Shown here: positions 1 to 13,074 of the stretch, in pieces | How positions within the stretch are numbered: position 1 is the stretch's first letter | How the letters are laid out: every line of letters starts with the position of its first letter | Position numbers and translations under genes: made by a program | Assembly (NCBI GenBank): GCA_027625915.1 | Contig: JANTQA010000008.1 | Span: 9,222,501 to 9,286,500, forward strand | Source of the DNA: Anaeramoeba flamelloides | Lineage: Eukaryota > Metamonada > Anaeramoebidae | DNA: 64,000 bases | Direction: 5' to 3' | The notes under the pieces: generated by a model | Told to the model about the DNA's origin: nothing | Seen by the model: only the letters and a program-made list of their open reading frames with translations | The model's database searches: none

Positions 1-178
1 TTATTTTTTAAGATATTTTCATTTTTTTCATTGAAATTTTTTTTTAATATAACCTTTGTGGTTTGTTATTAAAAGAAAAGTTTAATTTTTAGCAAAATTG
101 ATTTAGAAAATTACACTGAAAAGAATAGAATAGAGTTATCAGGGTTTTTATTTTCATTCATATCAATTTAAAAACATG

Positions 179-380
179 ATACAGTCAGTTTCACTTTTAA
201 GGAACAAACTTTCAACAAAATTTAAGGCACAAAAAAATCTCAAATTAAGGCACAAAATTTGCAATTTTTTTTTTTACAATTTATTTTTACTAGAATCGGA
301 ATTTTGTGCTTTAATTTGAGATTTTTATTGTGCCTTAAATTTCGTTGAAAGTTTGTGTCTTAAAAGTGAAACTGACTATA
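179..380. repeat. family A hairpin MITE, copy 1
   Basis: Almost the whole 200 bp folds back on itself. It starts TACAGTCAGTTTCACTTTTA and ends with the reverse complement of nearly the same word. The ends CAGT.. flanked by TA fit a non-autonomous Tc1/mariner-type element. This copy has the best preserved arms in the window. Confidence 0.8.
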
Positions 381-649
381 CTTTTATATTATAGAATTTA
401 TTATATAAAAATAAAAGTTTAGATATCATTCCAATAACTGATTCTTTCAATGGATTTTATGTTTATAATTATTTTTTTTTCCCAAAGATCAAATATAAAG
501 GTTAATTATCTCGAAACGATTTTAGTAAAAAAAAAAAAAAGATGAGAAAACTCAAAGCTAAAATTTTTAGAGATTTTACAAATTATTTGATATGAAATGT
601 TAGATTTACAATACTGAGAATCCTTTTTTAACCTCTACTCGAATTTCAA

Positions 650-848
650 TACAGTCAACTCCACTTTTAATACACAAACTTTCAACCAAAATTAAGGAAC
701 AAAAATAATCTCAAATTATGGTACAAAATTCAAATTCTGGGAAAATAATTTGTCAAAAAAAATTCCAAAAAATGTACCTTTATTTGAGATTATTTTTGTG
801 AATTAATTTTGTTTGAAAGTTTATCTATTAAAAGTGGAACTTACGGTT
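650..848. repeat. family A hairpin MITE, copy 2
   Basis: Same layout as the copy about 270 bp upstream: TACAGTCAACTCCACTTTTA at one end, TAAAAGTGGAACTTACGGTT at the other, with shared inner words such as AAACTTTCAAC and ATCTCAAATTA. The arms are more diverged. Confidence 0.72.
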
Positions 849-1472
849 GGGTTTTTCTTTTCAAAAGACAAAGGAAATTATAAATGGGTTTTTAATTTTT
901 TTTTTTAGACAATTCATCAAAATACATTCTTTACTTAACTAAATTAGGATGACTTAAATTTGAAAAGTATGGGTATTTACAAAGTATGTGTTAAAATTGG
1001 AATATACCAAAATTGTATTATTATTAAATAAATTAATTTATTATATTTTATAGAATTCAATTTGAATGCAATAAAAGATAACATAATAGAGGTTCCGGTT
1101 TTTTTTTAAAAAAACTTGTAATTAATTATATCCTTACTAAAAATTTAAAACAATCATTTAGATACATTTAAACCAAAAAGAAAGAAAAAATACTAGAGTA
1201 GTACCAGATAATTAACATAAATAGTTGATTTTTATTTGATTAAAAAATTATTTAATACTATAACAAAAAATGAATTATTTTGTAAATATCCTTTTACTCA
1301 TGATAGATTTGAATTTTTTGTATTTTTTTTTAATTGTCAAAGTATTCATGAAGTTCAATGTGCTTCTCTTTAGTTTGGGTTTTATTAAGCACTTTTGTTG
1401 GAATTTCCACCAATAACAACCATATATAAATGTCAAATTAAGATCTTGAATTAAACTACTTTCGAAAAATAA

Positions 1473-2010
1473 GGGCCCAGTTTTTCAAATTATACTCACT
1501 AAACTAATTATATGAGTAACCCTGTAAATAATCATCAATAAACTAGAAGTTGATGGATAATCATCAGAAGATTAAATACTAACAAGGTGTCTTCTTTAAA
1601 AATTTTTATACGTTGAACAAAATCTATTTCATTTTTTGTACAAAAATTTGGCTAAAAAAATCATCCAAAATTTTACAACATCTGGATATTATCGAATTTT
1701 TTTTTCGGTTGTAAGAGTAATTTGATTGAGAATTAAATTGAAATTTTTCATCATGTAAAAATATTAAATGTAAATCAGTGAAGAAAAATTAACATCTGAA
1801 ACTATTTGATTGAAGAAACTAACAAACAAAAAAAAATCAAATTGTCATCTGATTGTTTGAAAATTTTTTTTATTTTCTTCCAATTTTTCAGTCAAAAGTT
1901 TGGTTAGTAAATTATGAAGTAGAAAATTTTATTTAAATTACATCATTAATCAACTGCCCAACATCATATTGAAATCCAATGATTCTAGAACGAGATCTCG
2001 AAATTTGGGC
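1473..2010. repeat. candidate inverted-repeat element with GGGCCC ends
   Basis: GGGCCCAGTTTTTC at the left end faces TTTGGGCCC at the right end, about 535 bp apart, in a region otherwise nearly free of G and C. The words beyond the right end (TTTGAATTTAGTTTAG) recur near 7555. The terminal match is short, so this is tentative. Confidence 0.35.
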
Positions 2011-2735
2011 CCCTATTTTTTGAATTTAGTTTAGTTTTTTTGGAAATCATGACATTTATTTTAAAAAATTAACATTTAAAAAAAAATACTTTTTAAAAGA
2101 GAAAATTCTACAATTGTTAGATACAATACTATTCGATTATAAGATGTATAGTCGGTGAACGTTTTTGTGAGAATATTATAAATTCACAATAGATTACTAT
2201 CACATTGAAAATAAAAATTATAAAATTAAGTTTAAGATTTATCATAAATCTTTTATATATAGTTTTATGTGAGTGGATAAAATATGAAAAAACAATAATT
2301 ATTTTCCATGAATATAATTATATTAAAAAATTATTTAAATTTTTAAAAATTTTACAAGTTTTTTATGTTAGAAAAGTTGGGAATTTTTTGAATTAAAACT
2401 CTTCAAAAAAATACAGTTTGAAAATTTTTAAGTAATCAAATTTTTAAATTTGCTCTCTCTTCTCACCCCAGCATTTAGCTTGGGTTCAAAGGTTTATTTA
2501 TTTGATTTTATTAAAATAGTAAAATCAGAAAAATGGTTTTTAAGAAAAATAATTCTCACTTTTCTTAAATTTCTTTTTCTATCAATCTAAAAAAAATTCC
2601 TTTTATTTTTAAAATGTCTTTATTTTTTGGTTGAATCATCTCTTTTCAATAATAATAACAATAATAATAATAATATCTGTACTATTTTTATAACCTTTTT
2701 TGTATTTTATTATTTGTTAAAACAGTACATATATA

Positions 2736-3261
2736 TAAACCCCATTCCAAAAATTTGTACATACCCAAAACAAAAAATAGGCAAAAAAAAAACTCAATTT
2801 TTTCTATTTTTCCAAAAATAATATAAACCAAGATTTAAGTAGCCAAGTATTAATGTTTTTATAAGTAATCATTTTCATAGAAATAAAAGAAAAAAATCTA
2901 AAAAAAAAAAAAATTGGTTGTGTCCAAAAATTGAAACAAGCCGAAAAAAAAATGTATTTGTAAATTTGTTGAAATATCACCAACAATTGTTGATCAATCA
3001 AATGATAAGACACCATTAACTAAATATATGTGATTTTACTATTTAACAAACTCAATACTAATCTTAAATCAACCTTCGAAAAAAAATTCCAGATCTAACA
3101 AAATATACTGTCTAACTGCAAAAAAGGAAATGAAAACAAAACAAAAAAGATAAAAAATGAAATATTTGTAAAATCAAAATTATTTCCAAATTGAATTTAA
3201 AGTGTAAAATTATTATTCTTTAATCTGTTTAAGTTGTGTCCGTATTTTTGGATTTTAGTTA
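2736..3261 (+). repeat. family C MITE, copy 1
   Basis: Matches 51896-52435 along its length in the same orientation (for example ATCAAATGATAAGA near 2996 and 52157). The left end TAAACCCCATTCCAAAAATT is the approximate inverse of the right end CCGTATTTTTGGATTTTAGTTA. It is TA-flanked and runs directly into a TA microsatellite. Confidence 0.75.
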
Positions 3262-3287
3262 TATATATATATATATATATATATATA
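3260..3287. repeat. (TA)n microsatellite
   Basis: About 14 TA units, directly at the right edge of the family C element. Confidence 0.95.
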
Positions 3288-3548
3288 ACAATAATTATTT
3301 AAATAGTTAGTTTACAATTAGAAAAATAACAAAAATCAAAATTAAGATTTTTTTAAAATTCTTGTTTTAGAAAAAATATTGGAATGATCAATGAATTTGA
3401 AGAAAATAAAATTAAAGAATAAAAAAAAAAATGTATAAAATATTTATTTTCAGAGTTAGTTAATAATAGTCAAATAATAACATCAACATATTTATATAGA
3501 AATAGATATAGATATAGATATATAATTTAATAAAGAAAGAAATATCTA

Positions 3549-6224
3549 TTATTTGATTTTCTTTTTCATTAAATTAGAATATTTCTTAGAATTTCTAATT
3601 GAATTATAGGCAGTTTTTAAAAATAAAAAGAATAATAAAAGGCTATTCCACACCAAGCCAATGGAAGAAATATTACCAATTAAATTATAATTTTTATGAA
3701 ATGTATAAACAAAAAAAACTGTACTAGATAGAATACTTATAAAAGTAAAATAAGTTGTAGGGTATCTGAGACAATTTTTTTTTGAAATCGACATTTTTGC
3801 GACAAAATTTGATGTGGGGAAATGGATTAAGCCAAGATACATTTTTAAAAATAATTGATGAAAAGAATAAAAAGTTTTTTTTGAGTTAACAAAAGAGCCC
3901 CAGATCATATTTAAGCCCCATTTTTCGCCAATTATTTGAGAAATATTAAATGGTAAGATTATGACTGAAATGCCTGTAGATAATAATAATATCCAAGCGC
4001 CTTTAGGTATATTTGAATACAGCCATAAAACATATCTTATATGTAACCAAATTAAGTTAATTATTGGCGATTCAAAATTATTAGAATTATTTATTTGCAT
4101 GTTTAAAAATTTCTTCTTCTTCTTCTTTTTGTTGTTGTTTTTCTGATTTTTCTTATTATTAATAGTTTTCTTATTCTTATTTTTATCATTATTTAGATTA
4201 TTATTCTTATTATTCTTATTATTCTTATTCTTCTTTCTATTCCTTTTTTTATTTTGGATTCTTTGCTTTTTATCATTTTTATTTTTCTTAACCTTAGGGA
4301 TATGGTTATTCAGGATAATATCATCAGCATTATTATTATTAATTTTTGGGTTGCTATGAAGCTCCATATTTATTTTTTGAATAAAAATTTGAAAACTATT
4401 ATTTTTTTTTAAATACCATTTCAAAACTTTTGGAAAAACCAATAGCCCAATTACTAAAACAGCAAAAAACAATATATTGTTAAATATGGTCAAAAAAACA
4501 ATGGGGTGTCTTTGGATTAATTGGAAAATTGAAAATCCAATGAAACTTTGAGTACCATCAACTGAAAACTGATGTTTTTGGATAGTACGATTGCCATCTT
4601 TGGTAATAACTATTATTTCGATTTGGTGTAGTCCATTGGGAATTTTATTAGTGTCCCAATTGGCAACCCAAAGTGGAGAAGAGCAATCGTAATTAGATAA
4701 GTTATTTTCATCAATGTTTGCATTGATGGCATCGTTCGCATTATTTATCGCATCGTTCTTATTAATATTTTTAACATGCTTTCTTTTCAGTTCAAAGATT
4801 TGGTTCTCATCGTCATCTATTTTGCCGATAACTTTTAATATATTTGAATCGTTACAAAGGAAATTTGAAATATTTATTGCCTTATTATTATTTGCATTGA
4901 AATTTTTAGAGTTTAATTCGAATTTGTAAAGATTAGAAAAATTTACAGAAATGTCCTTTTTGGGATCTTGTTTCCAATTTTCTGATTGTTCAAAAATTAA
5001 GACACGGATTTCGTTAGACTTTTTAATATTCTGCCATTCCTCGCTATGTGAAATATATCTCGAATCCTTAGGATTAAGTATTAAGATTAAGGGCCATTGA
5101 TCTTGTAAGGTTTTGTCTACAAAAGAAAAAACGCCATTATCGAGAGCCATGATCCTATAGGATTGTCTCCAAGCTAAATCTGCAATTTCCATTTCCAAAA
5201 TGGGCTTATTGTTGGTAAATAGGAAATTGGTCATCTCATGGTCATGAACATGCCCGCTTAAATATGCATATGAATGTGATTTTTCAATTAGATTTCTCAA
5301 GCTTTTCCCCGTCTTGGTTGTTTTGCTAAGATCAGTTACAAATGCAATGGGGTAGTGCGAAAAGTATAATAATGGCCGGCTTTGGTTATTTAATTGGCGA
5401 AGCTCGGTTTCTAATTGGTTAACCAATTCCTCAGAATCTGTACCAAAAAAGCCTAAGGGGAACGATGCCTTGGGGTACTGACAAAAGTCTAAAGAAATTA
5501 AATCCAAAATCTCTTTGCCTTTTTTTTTGATCGTAAATCTGTTAACTGGCTTACGATCGTTCATACTTTGAACGGGACCCTGTACAGAATATTTATAGAA
5601 TAAATTATTTGGACTATACCTATCCAATACATTTGACCCATCATGATTCCCCCGAATGTCTAACCATAAATCGGGCCGATATAGCCCACTTCTTTCGAGT
5701 AGTTCTTTATATTCTTCCCATTCTTTTACATTTGGATCGTTTTGATATATATCAGTTGAGATGGTTTTTAAGGAATCAGTGATATCGCCAGTGTGGAGAA
5801 CAAATGACGGATTCACAGATGGAACAATTTCCTTTAAAAAATTTTCGAAATTTTGTGATCTTTTTTTGGAAAACTGGCTTAAATGAGTATCACTGACTTG
5901 AAGAAACCATATTAAATCATCATTAGGTTCTAATTTATTTATTTCCTGATGTTCTTTGTCCATATTAATATTGGCATTTACATTACCGGTGCTGCCATCG
6001 TCGTTGTTTTTACTGTTAGTATTATCATTGGAATTGATTTTGGTGTTTGGATTTGTTTGCAAATTTGAAAGACTTTCATAATTATTGTAATTTTTTTGCA
6101 AAGGGTTATTATTATCTAAATTTGTTGGAATAACAATACCAACTGTTAGAAACATAACACCAACAAGAAAAATATAACTAAAACATGTACAATAATTTAA
6201 TAAAAAGTATTTAATTAAATTCAT
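3549..6224 (-). CDS. TMEM62-like membrane metallophosphoesterase, 891 aa
   Basis: A single-exon gene for a calcineurin-type metallophosphoesterase anchored in a membrane. The metal-binding motifs appear in the standard order: DTH at about residues 112-114, GD at 146-147, GNHD at 192-195, SHYP at 288-291 and GHVH at 323-326. A hydrophobic segment at about 10-32 looks like a signal anchor. After the catalytic domain comes a beta-rich region ending near WPLILILNPKDSRY, then several hydrophobic helices in the C-terminal third. This layout, and stretches such as WLDIRGNHDG, match the animal/plant TMEM62 family (human about 640 aa). The extra length comes from an Asn/Ser-rich stretch at about 37-95 and a Lys/Asn-rich insert at about 640-710, lying between predicted membrane helices. 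The substrate of TMEM62 proteins is not established, so none is proposed. The start is the first ATG of the frame, with a poly-T tract about 58 bp upstream on the coding strand. Confidence 0.87.
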   Translation of the reverse strand: MNLIKYFLLNYCTCFSYIFLVGVMFLTVGIVIPTNLDNNNPLQKNYNNYESLSNLQTNPNTKINSNDNTNSKNNDDGSTGNVNANINMDKEHQEINKLEPNDDLIWFLQVSDTHLSQFSKKRSQNFENFLKEIVPSVNPSFVLHTGDITDSLKTISTDIYQNDPNVKEWEEYKELLERSGLYRPDLWLDIRGNHDGSNVLDRYSPNNLFYKYSVQGPVQSMNDRKPVNRFTIKKKGKEILDLISLDFCQYPKASFPLGFFGTDSEELVNQLETELRQLNNQSRPLLYFSHYPIAFVTDLSKTTKTGKSLRNLIEKSHSYAYLSGHVHDHEMTNFLFTNNKPILEMEIADLAWRQSYRIMALDNGVFSFVDKTLQDQWPLILILNPKDSRYISHSEEWQNIKKSNEIRVLIFEQSENWKQDPKKDISVNFSNLYKFELNSKNFNANNNKAINISNFLCNDSNILKVIGKIDDDENQIFELKRKHVKNINKNDAINNANDAINANIDENNLSNYDCSSPLWVANWDTNKIPNGLHQIEIIVITKDGNRTIQKHQFSVDGTQSFIGFSIFQLIQRHPIVFLTIFNNILFFAVLVIGLLVFPKVLKWYLKKNNSFQIFIQKINMELHSNPKINNNNADDIILNNHIPKVKKNKNDKKQRIQNKKRNRKKNKNNKNNKNNNLNNDKNKNKKTINNKKNQKNNNKKKKKKKFLNMQINNSNNFESPIINLIWLHIRYVLWLYSNIPKGAWILLLSTGISVIILPFNISQIIGEKWGLNMIWGSFVNSKKTFYSFHQLFLKMYLGLIHFPTSNFVAKMSISKKNCLRYPTTYFTFISILSSTVFFVYTFHKNYNLIGNISSIGLVWNSLLLFFLFLKTAYNSIRNSKKYSNLMKKKIK

Positions 6225-8164
6225 TCAAATAATATTGGAAAATTCTATTTTTTAATCACAAGAAAAGTAAAGAAAAATACAAAAAAAAAAAAAAAAAAAA
6301 ATGAAATTTAATAAATTGTGAAAGAAACGTTATTATTAATTCTTTTAATTTTTGTTTGATCTAAAAAACCATTGTGAAGATACAATTTCTTTTGGAAAAT
6401 TTTCAGTAAATTGGTATTGTTACAGCTATTTTAAAAAAGTGGGTGTTAATAGTTTTAAAAGAGTGTTACTTGCTCTGTTTGGTTTAAAGTTGTGAAAAAA
6501 AAAAAAAAAATAAAATAAAAATACCTAGGCATCAAAATAATTCCTGACATCAGTATTAATTAGAGTATTAAGAAAATTGTTTTGTTCTTTGAATAATTTC
6601 TTTTATTTAAGAATCCAACTTCTGAAAATTATAACTCACTATATAATTATTAGAATGATGATTAATAAAATTACACTTGTTCAAATACTATTTAATCCAT
6701 CAAAAAAAAGAATACAAAAATTAGGATTTTCCAAATTCATAGTAAATCTCTATACAAACTCTAATTTTTTTCAAAATAGAGTTGATCTACTTTGGGTTAT
6801 CAAACAATTAGATAAGTGTTCTAGAGACATCTCGCTTTAATGAAATTTAGGTAGGTTTATTCTTGAGTTCATAGAAATTTTGGTTAGTTATTTAAAGGGA
6901 TTTGATTTAAAATTTTCCGAATATTAACAATTAATAATGTTAACCAAATTAAAAATCTTATCAGGGATTATTTTCATGTATGGTATTATTTGCAACTCGA
7001 TACTTTTTTTTTACTAATTGAGTAACATTTATAAAAACTCAGTCATAAAATAAACTATCTTTCATAATAATTGGCCCATTAAAAATCAAATTTTAAATAA
7101 AATTTTTTTTAATAATTGAAGTTATCTATTATAATATAAAAATTTGGATTTTAATATTCAATACTATACTCAAGAGATATTTATTTTTTGTCTAAAAATA
7201 AAAGAAAGAAAAATAAAAAAAACTGTTAAAAAAAATTGGGCCATTTATTTTGAATGAAGCATTACATGAAAAATAGACAATTTAAATAAGTAAAAAAACC
7301 CATTTATCGATTCTTCTTCCATTTGAATAACTAAATCTAATCTCTTTTTCATATTTGAAACCAAATTTTGCATTAATTCATCTGTTACTTCTTTCAAATT
7401 TTTCATTTTCATTTTCCATTTTAACAAAACACTTTTGAAAAAATAAAAAAGAGAAAAAATGATTTATTTGCAAACTTTTCATTGTGAGAGGAAAAACTTC
7501 AAAACGATACAAAAGCAATCCATTATTCAAATGTAAGGTGGGCCATTTATTATGAAATTTAGTTTAGTTTTCGAAAGATGTGACTAAAACAGTTTTTTAA
7601 AAAGTTCCTGAAAATAGGCCTATTTATGTGTCTCGGCTGTTTTAGAAATAATTTAGAAAAGTTTTTTGGAATACTTTTTAAAACCCATTTTTTTATGCCT
7701 TTTTAAAGCCAATATATTAGTTGGTATTTGAAGTGAAAATTCTTAAAAATCAAACAGATCTCTTGGTTAAAAGGATATTTTTGATTTTTTTAAAAAAGTT
7801 ATTTAAAAATTGTAATGTTATTTGTTTATTTACAACAAGTCATGGTGGGAAATTCAATTGAAATTTAAAAGAACGAAAAGTTTCTTCGTGCAATAATATT
7901 TTTTCTCTTTGCAAATCAATTGAAGTTTATATTTCTGTTGATAATATTGAGCTGTTTTATGATTACAGATAAGCCTCATATCGGGCATGCTGTTTACAAT
8001 TTCCTTTTTCATAAACAGTATTTGTAATACAAAAGAACACAAACACTTCTTACAATAAAGGTTAAGTGATTTGTTCAACCTTTTTACAAGAATTAAAATA
8101 CTTTAACCCTAGATTGATCTTTTTACAAAAAAAAAAAAAAAAATTGTTAATTTGACTGTTTTAG

Positions 8165-8271
8165 AAAAATGTGGAATCAAAAGTTTTATCAAGTGTTGCC
8201 TGAACTGATGAAAAAATATGAATCAGACAGTGTTAAGTCACACTTGATACAACTTTGAGTCCACACTTTTT
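8165..8271. repeat. foldback M, about 107 bp
   Basis: Left arm AAAATGTGGAATCAAAAGTT and right arm CAACTTTGAGTCCACACTTT are inverse copies. The inner arms TATCAAGTGTTGCCTGAAC and GTTAAGTCACACTTGATA also pair imperfectly. No second copy was noticed in the window. Confidence 0.65.
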
Positions 8272-10264
8272 AAAGTCAGCTTTGGTTAAATGCTAAAAAT
8301 TATTTTTTTGTGAAAAAAAGAAACAATTTTGCTCTTGATGAGATTCATGTTGTAAAAAAAAGAAACAAGTGTACTGCCTTGTTTTAAATTTAAAAATTGC
8401 CACTTTATTTCGTTCATATAATCTCATTTTGTTAATTTTTAATATAATGTTACATTTTGAAAAATATTAATTGTAGGTTCTTTCAGAAAAGAAATTGATT
8501 TAGGAAAGAAAAGTGACACGAGTAGCTGTGTTTTTAAAGATCTAATGAACACAAAATTGTCGACCGCACGATTATGGTTTTTTTTTTTTTACAATTGGTT
8601 TACTTATATAAAACCTGGTTCGTTGAAAGAATAAACAAATATAAAACTGTGTTTAAAGCTTAAAATCAAAGAAAAGAAAAACAAATTGAGTGTACGTACT
8701 TGAAAAGAAGAACTTTTCCGAAATTGAAGTAATAAATAATAAAACCTCGCAACCAATGAAAAAAAATGATTAGAATTTATTTGTCAAAAAATTATAAAAA
8801 ATTAATTCTTCACATTCAAGACAAATAAGATGGCTGTTTGTTGTTGTAAAGCTTTCTCTTGTTTTGAGATAATTTTTTTTTTTTATTTCCTTTTCTGAAG
8901 CAAAGTGTTGTAATTTTACAGAGATCTCTATTTATTCTTCGTTCAATTTGCTCATTTAAAAATTACACCTAATTTTTCCCAGAAAATTGTCAAAATTAGT
9001 CAAAAAGAGATCATCAATTATTGATTATTCAAAACATTTTGAAAGAAAATGGTGAAAAGAAATTCAAATTTTAACAGGGAAAAGAATGCTATGTCTCTGA
9101 AAGATAACGAATATTTGATAATTTTTTCAAAATTGAACAGAAAAAATTTAACTTTGGATTGTTTAATTAATAACCCTCAAACCTTAACAGATTGGAAATA
9201 ATTTGGATTAAAAGAATGAAGGTATGTTGTTTTTTTCAAAGCCTTTTAACAATCAGGTTAATTTCATTTCTACAAATGATTCAAAATTATATTTTTTATT
9301 AGAATTTTGCGAGGTTTGTTTTATTAATTTATTAAAAAAAAATATGAAAAATTTACTTCTATTAAAGTGTTAAATTAATTTGTCAAGAGATAGTACTTTG
9401 CCGGGATGTTATTTTTTAATTTAAAAGATGTATTAATAATAATTTGCACGTTAAAGTTTGCAAAAAAAGGCAAAAAGCAATTTCTTTTATTTTTCAAAAA
9501 ACAAAATCTGAAATTGAACAAAATACCTGAATTGATAAATTAACTTCTTATGCCCACATGGGCTAGAACTTTTTAGAAAAGCAACATTTCAAAACAATCA
9601 ATTTGAAAGTATATGTAAATCAGTTGGTGTTGTCAAAAGAAATAAAGCGTACATAAAAGTTTAATCTGTCTTTCCAAATAAAAAGCATGATTTTTTGTTA
9701 TAGAATACCTATACACCAACCGATCAAAGAAACCTGACAGCAAACCTAAAAGTAAATCTGGTACTGGTTTCTTAAAGTACTATAATTTAAAAAGAAATTC
9801 TAAAAATGAAGTATCAAACGAGAAAATTTATCTTAAAAGAGATTTATTTTAATAATTTTTATCTTCAAAAAAAACAAAAAATTAATAAATTGCGAATATT
9901 ATGAAAAAAAATTGCATTCCTTTTTTAAATTATATTAAAAATATCAAGATGTTTACCTTCAAAATTTGTTTGAATTTAGATATACTATTGTGTAGTACAT
10001 TGAATGTTGAATTGGTTTAAGAAGAAAAAAAAAGGCATTGATTATATTTTCAAACACTGATTCTAGTAGTTTCACAAGCTTTATTTTGATAGTTGTATTT
10101 CTATTTAATCAATTGATAAATTTTTTAAATTTAGGGGGGTTAAAGTTCCATAAAAAATCTTGACTTTTTCTTTACAGTTCCCCAATAACCCTTTTACCAA
10201 AAAAAAAAATTGTATTTTTGGAAATAATGAATGTTGTTAAATAATTAAATCAAGGTTTTTTTTC

Positions 10265-10444
10265 TTAAGGGACTAGTCTCTATTATTTTTTTTTTTTGAC
10301 CAATTTCTAAATAAGGGTTCCTGATCTAGAAATAAGTTTAATATGAAAATAAAAAAGGACTTTCAACTAAGCAATTGGTAAAAAATGTTCCCAATCTCTA
10401 TAAAATTTAGATAAAAAAATTTAATAAAGATTAGTCCTTTAAAG
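10265..10444. repeat. foldback N, about 180 bp
   Basis: TTAAGGGACTAGTCTCTATT at the left pairs with AATAAAGATTAGTCCTTTAA at the right. GACCAATTTC near 10300 also faces GCAATTGGT further in. No other copy was noticed. Confidence 0.5.
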
Positions 10445-11778
10445 TGATTATTTTTTGTGAAATAAAAAAAAATATATATATTATTTATTATTTATACAAA
10501 GCTTAAAATAAATTATAGACTTTTACTTATTAATCATATTGCTTTACTTTTCAAGATTATTTATCACCCTTTCAAAGTTATTTTTTTTCTCAAATACATC
10601 AGTGATCTAGTTAACTTGACTAACACTAAATGCCTCTTAAAACAGCTTACAAACAACATTCAGAACCAGTTTTTTTTTTGATCAATGAAAAAAAAATTAA
10701 AACCAATATTTTTAAAAGTTAAGTGACGAAACTTAATTCCAAATTTTTTATTTCTTCGAGACTTTTCATTTATTCTGTATTCTATTTTAGATAACTCAAT
10801 CAAGTTAGAAATTCTTTTAATTACTATTTCGAGACACTGGAGCCTAGGTAGTCATTGAATTAGAAGACACAAATCTTGTCAATACAAAATTCTTATATGA
10901 CAAAATCCATTTTTTAAAAACATTTGACCCTTAAGGTAGCAATAGCAATAACATTAAATTAACCACCTTTTTACCAATTCCTAATAGGGATTACAAAACA
11001 TTTTTTTTACTTTGGCTGTGCTTCATTGGTTTTTGTATTCAAAGTAAAAAATTTTATTTTTCAATACCAATTGGAAATTTCGAAAAGTTTGTTGTCTTTT
11101 GGTATTAGATTCTTACTTTAGTTGAACCTACTCTATATGTAAAAAGGAAGATTATGTACCTCGATCAATAAAAAATTGAGGAAATATACGATAATAAGAT
11201 CTTTCATTTTTTTTTTTAAACCGTTTTTGTGAAATATTTCGAATTCAAACTACTATTTTTAATGAACAATTCCATTGAACGATTTTTTTAACTAAAGAGA
11301 ATTAAAAATATAGAATTCACTTAATAGTTTCGATGATCCTGGATAATATCTTTGTTAGTAATAAAATAATATTATAAAGTATGAGCATCAAGGGGCTTTC
11401 CTAAAGTGGGAATTATTATCGATGCGAATGTTCCTTCAACCATACAAACAAATTGAAATCAAAACAAATACTTATCTTTTGATCGATCTTTGGTTTAATT
11501 TCAACATTTTGATTCATTTTTAACAATTGATTATTTTTTTGAAGATCTTTGTATTATCAAATTATTTTATTTTTCTAATTTTAAAATATGTGTAAATTAC
11601 TTGCAAAAGTTACTACGTTTTAAATTCAAATTAATTTTTAACACTAGTTTTAAAAATCAATATCAGGATTTATAATTTTATTTCTATTTTACGAAGCCCA
11701 CATTCAAAAAAAAAACAAGTATTCTTTTTTTTTTTTTTATTGTATAGCAGAGGTGATTCAACAAAATTACCCCCTGTT

Positions 11779-11960
11779 TGCCGTTAGTTTTTTTTTAATT
11801 TGAGAAATAAACTGAAAATTTATTTAAATTTTGGGCTTATTTCTCAAATTAAAAAAAACTGCGGTTAGATTTTCCAGAATTTAAAAGAATTTAGTAAAAT
11901 AAAAGATTTTTCTCCATTCTTTTGAATTATGGGAAAGCTAGGCACTTGACGGCACTTCCT
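11779..11960. repeat. family H palindromes
   Basis: A palindrome of about 88 bp (GCCGTTAGTTTTTTTTTAAT facing TTAAAAAAAACTGCGGTTAG) is followed by a second hairpin, TTTTCCAGAATTTAAAAGAA facing TTCTTTTGAATTATGGGAAA. The same words recur at 41118-42180, 47925-48090 and 57385-57525. Confidence 0.7.
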
Positions 11961-12119
11961 GAAACTCTAAAATTGTATTTATAGTTTTTATCCTAACCAA
12001 AATGGAGGCAGGATTACAGTTCAGAGGATATATTTTCTTTCAAAAATGAAAAGAATAAATTATTTCTAAACAAAGATAAGAAGAAGAGAAAGAAAAGAAA
12101 AAAAAGTATTCTTTTAAAT

Positions 12120-12275
12120 TTATTACAGGTCGAAATAGAAAAAACCCAAATTAAGGTACATTCTTTGGAACTTTTTTAAACAAATTGTATTTTAGATGTT
12201 TTGAAGCCCGTGTTTAAATTTTGGTACTATTTTTGTGTCTTAAATTTTGTTGAAATTTTTTGCCTTAAAGTGGAA
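12120..12275. repeat. degenerate family A fragment
   Basis: The right half reads TTTTTGTGTCTTAAATTTTG then TTGCCTTAAAGTGGAA, like the right arm of family A. The left half (TTAAGGTACATTC) is only weakly recognisable. Confidence 0.4.
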
Positions 12276-13074
12276 TATGTTCTAAACAACGATTAAATAA
12301 TATTAAAGATATTATTCGAAATAAAGAATTGTTAATTTTTATACCAATAATAATAAGAAACAAAATTTTGATTTTTTATTAAAATTTCTATAGAAAAATA
12401 AAGAAATTAGGGGGGTTCAAAGTGTCATGGATTACATTATGGTATCGTAAGGTACTTTTGTTTTCTATTATTTTTCAAAATAAAACAAATTAAAAAACTC
12501 AAGCAAAACTTTTATAGAATTCAAAAGAATCTAGGAAAATCCAAGATATTTGATTTTGAATTTTCTTATTATTTATTTTTCTATACTAGAAAACTATTAT
12601 TTTGATTTGTAATATTTTGATTTAAAAAAAGGGATATATGTAAAAAAAAATATCTAAAATTTTCAATGCTATCATTTTGAATGAGTTAAATAATTTCATT
12701 AATCAATAATATTATGATGAACCGTTTTAAAATAATATTAACCATTTAATATACACAATTTTACCTTCTAATCTTGTAATTATGCTTTTTCGCCAATTAA
12801 CGCTTGGAAATTTCTACTTACTGGTATTTGAAATTCAGATGGGATAAAATTTCATTTGATTATTATTTATTCAATTCTGAAATCTTGGTTTTACTGAGAA
12901 TTCAATGTTCACCCAAAGATCAAACCGAAATAAAAAAGATCCAAAAAAATAAAGTGAGATCACAAATTACAATCTCTTTCTTTCAAAGCTCCTTTGTTAA
13001 AAAAAAAAAATAGAAAGGAAAGATGAAGTGAAATTTTTTTTCCCATTTATTATTCAAAGACCGGGAAGAGTTGA

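Larger units (their letters stand above)
1..3548. other. gene-free region with repeats
   Basis: No supported gene. It holds two family A hairpins, a candidate element with GGGCCC ends at about 1473-2010, a short AAT repeat near 2648-2675, a family C element and a TA microsatellite. The short ORFs here are chance ORFs in AT-rich DNA. Confidence 0.7.

Noticed and set aside
6577-6840. Plus-strand ORF of 87 codons
   Set aside because: Composition is that of random AT-rich sequence and no family was recognised.
7245-7427. Minus-strand ORF of 60 codons with a coiled-coil look (NLKEVTDELMQNLVSNMKKR) and a possible GTAATG donor
   Set aside because: It could be a first exon, but no partner exon, no domain match and no neighbour supports it. 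AT-rich DNA easily yields Lys/Glu/Leu-rich ORFs.
9049-9210. Short ATG ORF of about 50 codons in a gap
   Set aside because: No homology, no splice partner and too short to support alone.
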